NCBI GenBank assembly: GCA_031368095.1
Contig: JANLQX010000217.1
Coordinates: forward strand, 1-6,322
Direction: 5' to 3'
Origin: JANLQX01 sp031368095
GTDB lineage: Bacteria; Actinomycetota; Acidimicrobiia; Acidimicrobiales; JANYDT01
Length of the DNA stretch: 6,322 bases
The position numbers and the translations under genes were made by a program. This document shows positions 1 to 5,238 of this stretch, piece by piece; position 1 is the stretch's first letter; every line of letters starts with the position of its first letter. Below the pieces are notes generated by a model. That model was given only the letters and a program-made list of their open reading frames with translations. It was not told the DNA's origin and did not search any database.

Positions 1-1415
1 CGAACGACGACCGGATCGGTTCGGTCTACAAGGGCGGACGCGGGGTTTCTGTCGGCGGCTTCTGGAAACGGGTCGCCTTCGCCGTGCGTTTCGGCGACCG
101 CAACCTGCTGCTGCGTTCGGTGCCCGCAACCGGGAAGGTCCTCTACGTTCGAAACGTAGGCGACCGGGCCGCCAAACTGGCCCCGTTCCTGCGATTCGGA
201 GCCGACCCCTATCCCGTCGTGCTGCGCAACCGGGTGGTGTGGGTTCTCGACGGGTACACCGTTTCGTCGAACTACCCGTACGCGCAGTCATTCGATGCCT
301 CGGCGGTGTTGGACCCGCGAAGTGGGTTGATCGGGCACCAGTTCAACTACGTGCGAGCTGCGGTTCGAGTGGTGATCGACGCGTACGACGGGGGCGTGGC
401 GATGTACCGCACGGCGCCGACGGGCACCGATCCACTTATCGACGCCTGGGCCCGGGTCTATCCCGGCCTGATCCGCCCGGCGGCCGACCTGGCGAGAGAC
501 CGTCCGGGGCTTGGCGACCATTTGCGCTATCCCGAGGATTTGCTTCGGCTTCAAGCGAGCGCGCTGGGTCGCTATCACGTGACGAAGGGCGCCGACTTCG
601 TCGATCTCGCCAATGACTGGACGCCGAGCATCGCCGCCCCGAACACCTCGACCGCCGCGAACCCCTCGGCCGACTTGAGTACGGCAAGCGTCACAACCCC
701 CGCTCCGGCGAGTGGAACTCGTGTCGATGACCGGGCCCAGGTCGATCCCGATGCCGGGTCGTTGGTCGCCGCGCCCCTCTACCTGCGTCATCGGTACCCG
801 GGCGAACTCCGCCCGTCGTTCGTGCTGCAGCAAACACTGGAACTTCGTCGAACGACCGGTCAACGACGCCTCCTTCGGGCAATCGTGATCGCCGACGTGT
901 CGGTGACCGGCGAAGGTCGTCTGCGAATCCTCCGTGTGCCGGCCGCCGAAGAAGCACTCGGCCCGGCTCGAGCGTTCGACCGAATGCGGGCGAACCCAAG
1001 GGTCAGCACGATCGAAACCCAGCTCGGGCAGGTGGGCTCCAAGGTCAACTTCGGCGACGTGCAGGTGCTGCCCACCGACGCTGGGATTGTCTATCAGCGG
1101 CCGCTGTTCCTTCGGCCGGAGTCGTCCGATCTGGAGGAACTGAAGTACGTGCTCGTGCTGGCCGGCAACCGGGTGACGATCGAGCCGACCGTGGTCGAGG
1201 CGTTCCGGGCCGCCTTTGCGGGAACGGGCGGGACGGCCACCCCAACGAAAACGACCACCCCGGCCGGGGGAACGGTAAAGGAACTTCTTGCCGCCGCCGC
1301 GACTTCGCTGACCGACGCCGACGCCGCGCTGGCGGCCGGCGACCTCGGCGCCTACCAACAGCACGTGGAAGACGCCAGACGCCAGATCGATGCGGCTCGG
1401 AAGGCCTCCGGATAG
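1..1415 (+). CDS. UPF0182 family membrane protein, C-terminal part (5' end outside window)
   Basis: This is the C-terminal half of a large UPF0182 (COG1615) protein. The family has an N-terminal block of membrane helices followed by a large extracytoplasmic domain, and its function is not established. The open frame starts at position 3, the left window edge, and runs 470 codons to TAG at 1413-1415. Family-like segments appear in order: VYKGGRG, FAVRFGDRNLLL, RNVGDRAAKLAPFLRFGADPYPVV, VWVLDGYTVSSNYPYAQ, FNYVRAAVRVVIDAYDGGV, and later VLQQTLELR. A Ser/Thr/Ala/Pro-rich stretch at about 631-717 looks like an inserted flexible loop. A Gly/Thr/Pro linker at about 1219-1275 leads to a charged, Ala-rich C-terminal helix (about 1276-1412), as is usual at the end of this family. 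Family members are roughly 900-1000 residues, so about half is missing here. A GTG at 84 is internal and is not the start. The family call is firm; the function is unknown. Confidence 0.93.
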   Translation, partial: NDDRIGSVYKGGRGVSVGGFWKRVAFAVRFGDRNLLLRSVPATGKVLYVRNVGDRAAKLAPFLRFGADPYPVVLRNRVVWVLDGYTVSSNYPYAQSFDASAVLDPRSGLIGHQFNYVRAAVRVVIDAYDGGVAMYRTAPTGTDPLIDAWARVYPGLIRPAADLARDRPGLGDHLRYPEDLLRLQASALGRYHVTKGADFVDLANDWTPSIAAPNTSTAANPSADLSTASVTTPAPASGTRVDDRAQVDPDAGSLVAAPLYLRHRYPGELRPSFVLQQTLELRRTTGQRRLLRAIVIADVSVTGEGRLRILRVPAAEEALGPARAFDRMRANPRVSTIETQLGQVGSKVNFGDVQVLPTDAGIVYQRPLFLRPESSDLEELKYVLVLAGNRVTIEPTVVEAFRAAFAGTGGTATPTKTTTPAGGTVKELLAAAATSLTDADAALAAGDLGAYQQHVEDARRQIDAARKASG

Positions 1416-1420
1416 CGACG

Positions 1421-1450
1421 TTTCCGCTGTCCCTTTTTCGCTGCTACTAT
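1421..1450 (+). promoter_or_regulatory. Candidate sigma-70-type promoter of tRNA-fMet
   Basis: A TTTCCG box (1421-1426) lies 18 bp upstream of TACTAT (1445-1450), a good -10 match. The predicted start, about 7 nt past the -10, falls near 1457, a few bases before the mature tRNA 5' end at 1463. The position is right for a tRNA gene that has its own promoter, downstream of the UPF0182 stop at 1415. The -35 match is only moderate. Confidence 0.45.
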
Positions 1451-1462
1451 CGTCATCCTCAA

Positions 1463-1539
<77 letters not shown>

Positions 1540-1542
1540 AAG

Positions 1543-1574
1543 GAAGGCCCAGGTCCCCCAAGACCTGGGCCTTC
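1543..1574 (+). terminator. Hairpin terminator after tRNA-fMet
   Basis: A perfect 13-bp inverted repeat (arms 1543-1555 and 1562-1574) closes a 6-nt loop and begins 4 nt after the tRNA CCA end. The stem is GC-rich. No clear T tract follows (TGCATTG), as is common for actinobacterial terminators. It should separate tRNA transcription from the regulator gene at 1669. Confidence 0.8.
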
Positions 1575-1654
1575 TGCATTGACTGTGTGCACTTTGCCCC
1601 TTCCCGAGGGACAGAGCGAACGAAGTCGGCGGCGCCCCAGCTGGCGAAATCGGG

Positions 1655-1660
1655 CATACT
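1655..1660 (+). promoter_or_regulatory. Candidate -10 box for a leaderless regulator mRNA
   Basis: CATACT at 1655-1660 ends 8 nt before the GTG codon at 1669, so a transcript starting at the usual distance would begin at or just before that start codon. No Shine-Dalgarno-like sequence precedes the GTG. No convincing -35 box is visible at the normal spacing, so this is a weak call. Confidence 0.35.
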
Positions 1661-1668
1661 CGTGTGCC

Positions 1669-2283
1669 GTGCGCCCCGGTGACAACGATGACTGGAAGAG
1701 CCTCGGTCAGGCGATTCGAGAGCGGCGGCTGGCGAAAACTCTGACGCTGGTTGAGGTGGCGGCCAAGTCCGGCCTCTCGCAACCGTTTCTTTCCCAGGTG
1801 GAAACTGGACGCGCCCGCCCGTCGCTGGTTTCCCTCCGGCGGGTCGCCGATGTCCTCGGTACGACTCCGCAGGCGTTCTTCGAGGGAAGTGCCGATCACG
1901 ACACCGTCCCGACGCTTGTCCGGAGCCGCGACGTTCGCGTCGTCGAGGTGGAAGGGGGGCGTTCGGAGTCGCAGTGCCACATCTTGCTGGCGGGCTCGGC
2001 CCCGTTGCATCTGCTGGAGTTCGACGGTCTCCCATCGAAGCACGTTGAGTACTTTCACCATGAGGGGTCCGAGGTCCTGTACGTGTTGGCTGGTCGAGTG
2101 GAGACGGACATCGCCGGCGAGATTTCCGCTCTCGGGCCGGGTGACTCAATCTCGTACCCGGCGACGTTGCCGCACCGAGTTCGTTCGCTTTGGAAGCGTC
2201 GTGCCCGTGTCCTTATCGTGGCCACGGAGGTCTCACCAGGGGGCGGACCCGGCTCGTGCAGCCACCGTTTGAGCCAAGACTGA
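1669..2283 (+). CDS. XRE-family transcriptional regulator with C-terminal cupin domain
   Basis: This is a cytoplasmic DNA-binding regulator of 204 residues, the usual size for XRE-cupin (HTH_3 plus cupin_2) proteins. Residues about 12-67 form the helix-turn-helix, with the typical text TLVEVAAKSGLSQPFLSQVETGRARPSL. Residues about 115-188 form a small cupin barrel with HHEGSEVLYVLAGRVE (H130, H131, E135) and the second cupin motif GDSISYPATLPHRV (H169). In this family the cupin usually senses a small molecule or metal. I chose GTG at 1669 because the family-like sequence begins just after it, a -10-like box lies directly upstream, and the upstream extension back to a TTG at 1579 runs into the tRNA terminator region and is not family-like. 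The crotonase gene follows after 14 bp, so the two are probably co-transcribed, and that enzyme or its pathway is the likely target. The ligand is unknown. Confidence 0.88.
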   Translation: MRPGDNDDWKSLGQAIRERRLAKTLTLVEVAAKSGLSQPFLSQVETGRARPSLVSLRRVADVLGTTPQAFFEGSADHDTVPTLVRSRDVRVVEVEGGRSESQCHILLAGSAPLHLLEFDGLPSKHVEYFHHEGSEVLYVLAGRVETDIAGEISALGPGDSISYPATLPHRVRSLWKRRARVLIVATEVSPGGGPGSCSHRLSQD

Positions 2284-2297
2284 CGAATGAGCAAGCT

Positions 2298-3077
2298 ATG
2301 CGCGATGTGATCGTCGAGACCATCGGACGCACTCGCGTCGTCACGATCAACCGTCCACAGGTACGCAATGCTGTCGACCGCGACGCCGCCGACGCGCTCT
2401 ACGACGCGTTCGTGGCATTCGATTCCGACGCCGACGTGGACATCGCCATCCTGGCCGGAACGAATGGCTCGTTCTGTGCCGGAGCGGATCTGAAAGGGGT
2501 CAGCGACGGCCGTGGCAATCGGGTCGTCGCCGATCTTGGCGTTCGAGGTCCGATGGGTCCAACGCGACTCCGGTTGACCAAGCCGGTGATTGCCGCGATT
2601 GAAGGCCATGCCGTCGCCGGCGGACTCGAGTTGGCGGTGTGGTGCGACCTTCGCGTGGCTGCCACCGACGCCATCCTTGGGGTCTACTGCCGCCGGTGGG
2701 GTGTGCCGCTGGTCGACGGCGGAACGTTCCGGTTGGCCCGTCTGATCGGACAGTCTCGAGCGATGGACCTTGTCCTCACCGGTCGCGGCGTGAGCGCAAA
2801 CGAAGCGTTTGCCATGGGTCTCGTCAATCGCCTCGCCGGGCCGGGCGAGGCTCTCTCCGTGGCATTGACGTTGGCCAGCGAGTTGTCCCGTTTTCCTCAG
2901 CAGTGCCTCCGATCGGATCGGCAGTCACTCCTCGATCAGTGGTCATTGTCGGAGGACGACGCCCTTCTCCACGAGACCCAGCTCGGTCTCCGTACGATTC
3001 GCAGCGGTGAGACACTCGAAGGGGCCAAGCGGTTCGCCGAGGGGCGAGGTCGTTCAGGGTCGTTCGATAACCTCTGA
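2298..3077 (+). CDS. Crotonase/enoyl-CoA hydratase family protein lacking the second catalytic Glu
   Basis: This 259-residue protein is a normal length for a crotonase-fold enzyme acting on acyl-CoA thioesters in the cytoplasm. Visible motifs are INRPQVRNAVD (18-28), FCAGADLK (59-66, an oxyanion-hole and CoA-site segment), HAVAGGLELAVWCDLR (104-119) and GVPLVDGGTFRLARLIG (135-151). Gly108 matches the second oxyanion-hole Gly of rat enoyl-CoA hydratase and Glu111 matches its Glu144. Twenty residues later, where Glu164 would sit, there is Cys131 in the segment VYCRRWG. This CRRWG variant recurs in a group usually annotated only as crotonase/enoyl-CoA hydratase family. Standard 2-enoyl-CoA hydration is therefore doubtful, and isomerase, hydrolase, lyase or other chemistry is possible. 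ATG at 2298 was chosen because the family N-terminus (VIVETIGRTRVVTINRP) follows directly. No strong Shine-Dalgarno sequence is seen, and GTG at 2307 is an alternative. The 3' end overlaps the convergent aldolase gene by 24 bp. Confidence 0.9.
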   Translation: MRDVIVETIGRTRVVTINRPQVRNAVDRDAADALYDAFVAFDSDADVDIAILAGTNGSFCAGADLKGVSDGRGNRVVADLGVRGPMGPTRLRLTKPVIAAIEGHAVAGGLELAVWCDLRVAATDAILGVYCRRWGVPLVDGGTFRLARLIGQSRAMDLVLTGRGVSANEAFAMGLVNRLAGPGEALSVALTLASELSRFPQQCLRSDRQSLLDQWSLSEDDALLHETQLGLRTIRSGETLEGAKRFAEGRGRSGSFDNL

Positions 3078-3812
3078 GCTGTTTCGCTCACCATCGACGT
3101 TGCTGGCGCCCAGGCGGCTGGCGCAGAGCCACCGGAACACGGCAACCCCATTCGACGGGTCGCCGAGCGTGATCGCGACGGCCGCTGCCCCCGTCGAAGA
3201 AATCACGCGAGCGTGGTCGCCGGCCTTGATCTCGACTTCGGCGGCGCGCTCGGCGAGCACGAACCAGCCGATTGTTTCCGCCACCGATCCACCGACCGTG
3301 AGCAGGCCATGATTCGCCAACACCAGTAAGCGCGCCGAGAGTCCGGCGGTCGCGAGTCGATGCCCCGCGTCGAGATCCGTGATGTCCAGTTCTTCGCCGA
3401 GGAATACGCCCTGACGACCAGCGAACGCACACGCTTCCTGGCTCGTCATTCGGAGTTGCCGCGCGAGCGCGGCGAACGGCGTGCCGTACCCCGTGTGCGT
3501 ATGGGCTACGGCGACGACCTCGGGGCGCACCTCGTGGATGGGTGTATGGATGAAATGGGCCGCCGGATTGATCATGGATCCGGGAGCGCCTTCCACCATG
3601 GTGCCGTCACCGCCGACCCGGACGAGATCGCTCGTGGTGGCGCGGGAAAAGGCCACGCCGTAGCGGAGCAACCAGAACGAGTCGAGATGTTCGGGATCGC
3701 GGGCGCTGATATGACCGCTGCCGTCGTCACCCCAGCCGTAGCTGGCAAAAATCCGGTAGCCATCGACGAGTTCTCGTTGGCGCCGCCCGCGCTCCTCGGT
3801 CATCGTGCTCAT
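3054..3812 (-). CDS. Class II aldolase/adducin family protein
   Basis: This 252-residue protein has the class II aldolase/adducin head domain. Family members are Zn-dependent aldolases, decarboxylases or dehydratases of phosphorylated sugars and hydroxy acids. Candidate Zn ligands are His104 and His106 (AHTHTGYG) and His168 (LANHGLL). GHIS at 33-36 is the usual glycine-rich N-terminal motif. Aligning on the shared RP-x6-HxH block of E. coli FucA puts Ala85 (in INPAAHFIH) where FucA has catalytic Glu73, so retro-aldol cleavage by the FucA mechanism is not assured. This NPAA-type variant is known in broadly annotated family members. ATG at 3812 overlaps the stop of the upstream HAD gene as ATGA, which strongly supports this start over the longer open frame reaching 3932. 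It is the last gene of the GntR-HAD-aldolase operon and ends inside the convergent crotonase gene. The substrate is unknown. Confidence 0.9.
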   Translation of the reverse strand: MSTMTEERGRRQRELVDGYRIFASYGWGDDGSGHISARDPEHLDSFWLLRYGVAFSRATTSDLVRVGGDGTMVEGAPGSMINPAAHFIHTPIHEVRPEVVAVAHTHTGYGTPFAALARQLRMTSQEACAFAGRQGVFLGEELDITDLDAGHRLATAGLSARLLVLANHGLLTVGGSVAETIGWFVLAERAAEVEIKAGDHARVISSTGAAAVAITLGDPSNGVAVFRWLCASRLGASNVDGERNSSEVIERP

Positions 3813-4531
3813 GCGTCGACCCCGAGCGCAGCATTGGCGAACGCCGCCAAGGAGTCGAACCGATCGTGGACCTGAACGTCGACCGACGGTGTTGCTCCGG
3901 TGCCGGCCCGTCCACCTCGACGGTCGATCCACACCGAAGGGAGACCGAGCGCTTGCGCTGGACCATGGTCGTGGAACAGCGACTGCGCCACGTGCAGGGT
4001 CTGTTCGCGCTCGACTCCGATCGAAGGCAGTTGGGCGAACATCGACACGAAGTGATCATGACGCGGTTTATATGCGCCCACTTCTTCGGCCGTGACGACG
4101 AGATCGAAGTCGACTCCCAGCCGACGGTTACTGGCGGCGAACGACGCCCGGTCGATGTTCGAGACGATGATCAGCCGGTAGTGCTCGTGCAGGCGCCGCA
4201 GAGCGGAGGCGGTGTCGGCGAAGGCCGGCCATGCGCCGACGCTCTTGCCGAACTCCTCGCACTCAACGTCGGTCGCGGTGACGCCGAATTCGGTGGCGAT
4301 GCGATGCAGCGATGTCGCCAGAACGTCGGGGTACCGCATCGTTGGTGACTCCCGTTGGACCACGTGCTCGTGCTTGCTGAAGAGCATGAGGAGCGCGTCG
4401 CTCGACGCTTCGATGCCGCGCCAGGCGCTCCACGGTTGAAGGGCTTGGACGATGCCCGCCTCCCAATCGATGAGCGTGCCGTAGCAATCGAAGCTGAGGG
4501 CGCGAACCGACGCGTACCGAGAGGTGCTCAT
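3809..4531 (-). CDS. HAD hydrolase, type II haloacid dehalogenase-like
   Basis: This 240-residue cytoplasmic HAD-superfamily hydrolase matches the usual length of type II (L-2-haloacid dehalogenase) members. Motif I is SFDCYGTLIDWE with nucleophile Asp15. Tyr17 stands where phosphatases carry a second Asp, which favours dehalogenase-like over phosphatase chemistry. Motif II is IIVSNID (Ser124-Asn125). Motif III is Lys155 in AYKPRHDHF. Motif IV is LHVAQSLFHDHGPA with Asp188, followed by VWIDRRGGR, a typical type II ending. The start ATG at 4531 overlaps the GntR stop as ATGA and has GGAG 4 nt upstream (minus strand, 4539-4536). Its own stop overlaps the aldolase start in the same way. An open frame continues upstream to 4831, but that part is arginine-rich shadow of the GntR gene. 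The physiological substrate is not shown; many proteins in this group do not act on haloacids. Confidence 0.92.
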   Translation of the reverse strand: MSTSRYASVRALSFDCYGTLIDWEAGIVQALQPWSAWRGIEASSDALLMLFSKHEHVVQRESPTMRYPDVLATSLHRIATEFGVTATDVECEEFGKSVGAWPAFADTASALRRLHEHYRLIIVSNIDRASFAASNRRLGVDFDLVVTAEEVGAYKPRHDHFVSMFAQLPSIGVEREQTLHVAQSLFHDHGPAQALGLPSVWIDRRGGRAGTGATPSVDVQVHDRFDSLAAFANAALGVDA

Positions 4532-5193
4532 TGCGCTCCAGACGCTCTCGATGTGGTGGTGGTCACCGGTCGCATCGAGGCCACGGTTTGATCGAAGTGC
4601 TGCCGAAGGTGCTTGCGGACGGAGTCGAATCGTTTTCGTTGGAGAGCGTTCACGATGATGCGGTGTTCCCGAACGAGTTCGTCGGCGTCTTCGTAGAGGA
4701 ATCGTTGCAGGGCGATGGCGAGGCGGGTCTCGTTGGCGAGCCCGTCGAACATGATCAGCAGCCGTCGGCTGTGGGCGGCTTCCACGATGGACCGATGAAA
4801 GGCCACGTCGGCCTCTACGACCTGTCGCCACGAGTGACGATTGACGGATTCGAAGGCCTGCATCGCTGCGGTGACGAGTGCGATGCGGGTCGGCGCACGT
4901 TCAATGCGGTCCACGGCGGCCAGCTCGATGATCGCCCGAGCATCGTAGAGATCAACGAGGTCCTCGTTACGGTGAAGTGGTACTCGAGCGCTCCGCCCGC
5001 GGTCGCGTTCGAGAAGGCCGTCGGAAACGAGTGATTGAACGGCCGCACGCAGGGTCGGGCGGGCGATCCCAAGCTCCTCGGCAAGCGCGGTGTCACGAAG
5101 GACCATCCCGGCCTCGAAGGCGCCGGACAGCAGCTGGTCGCGGAGGGCGGCGGTGGCCGCTTCAACAACGGTCGATGAACCAACCAGTTCCAT
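4528..5193 (-). CDS. GntR-family transcriptional regulator, FCD (FadR-like) subfamily
   Basis: This 221-residue regulator is the usual FadR/FCD size. Residues about 5-75 are the winged helix-turn-helix (VVEAATAALRDQLLSGAFEAGMVL, then LAEELGIARPTLRAAVQSLVSDGLLERDRG). The rest is an all-helical FCD effector domain; Asp129, His133, His177 and His199 are candidate metal-site residues (EADVAFH, REHRIIVNAL, HLRQHF). Such proteins bind small carboxylates or metals and mostly repress neighbouring catabolic genes. The ATG at 5193 is the farthest possible start, because an in-frame TAG lies at 5199-5197 on the minus strand. No Shine-Dalgarno sequence fits before it and a promoter-like -10 lies about 9 nt upstream, so translation may be leaderless. 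A strong palindrome covers the start codon, which suggests autoregulation. It is first in an operon with the HAD and aldolase genes (4-bp overlaps). Confidence 0.93.
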   Translation of the reverse strand: MELVGSSTVVEAATAALRDQLLSGAFEAGMVLRDTALAEELGIARPTLRAAVQSLVSDGLLERDRGRSARVPLHRNEDLVDLYDARAIIELAAVDRIERAPTRIALVTAAMQAFESVNRHSWRQVVEADVAFHRSIVEAAHSRRLLIMFDGLANETRLAIALQRFLYEDADELVREHRIIVNALQRKRFDSVRKHLRQHFDQTVASMRPVTTTTSRASGAQ

Positions 5194-5222
5194 GGGCTAA
5201 CTGTATAACAGTTAGCCCATGG
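5190..5222. promoter_or_regulatory. Palindromic operator, probably for the GntR/FCD regulator
   Basis: Two perfect 15-bp arms (5190-5204 and 5208-5222) flank a 3-nt centre. The core CTGTATAACAG fits the FCD-type operator pattern TnGTnnnACnA except at the outer bases (C and G in place of T and A). The left arm contains the GntR start codon (5191-5193), and the centre covers the candidate -10 box. Bound regulator would block RNA polymerase directly. This is inferred from position and pattern. Confidence 0.75.
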
Positions 5223-5232
5223 GTCGGTTCAA
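5202..5232 (-). promoter_or_regulatory. Candidate promoter of the GntR-HAD-aldolase operon
   Basis: On the minus strand TTGAAC (5232-5227) lies 18 bp from TTATAC (5208-5203), or 19 bp from TATACA (5207-5202). A transcript would start at about 5196-5193, at or within a few bases of the GntR ATG. The whole promoter fits in the 45-bp gap after the thiolase stop, and its -10 lies in the palindrome centre. Confidence 0.55.
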
Positions 5233-5238
5233 TTCAAG

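Noticed and set aside
1414..1438. Possible terminator after UPF0182: small inverted repeat followed by five T residues
   Set aside because: The stem is only 4 bp, and the region is better explained as the tRNA promoter.
2190..2297. Upstream extension of the crotonase to a TTG at 2190
   Set aside because: It would overlap the regulator by 94 bp and adds sequence unlike the family. ATG at 2298 sits directly before the family N-terminus.
2287..2310. Seven-codon mini-ORF (ATG 2287 to TGA 2310) overlapping the crotonase start
   Set aside because: There is no ribosome binding site, no regulatory amino-acid run and no attenuator hairpin. It is likely a chance occurrence.
3360..3875. Plus-strand open frame of 171 codons opposite the aldolase
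   Set aside because: It is the complement of a conserved aldolase sequence with clear Zn-ligand motifs. No independent coding evidence is seen.
4531..5034. Plus-strand open frame of 167 codons opposite the GntR gene
   Set aside because: It is a shadow of the GntR gene, which has a clear wHTH and FCD architecture and operon overlap.
5190..5222. The GntR palindrome read only as a terminator of the thiolase transcript
   Set aside because: No T tract follows, and the arm runs directly into the GntR coding sequence. Operator function explains the GTnnnAC core and the promoter overlap better, though some termination effect is not excluded.
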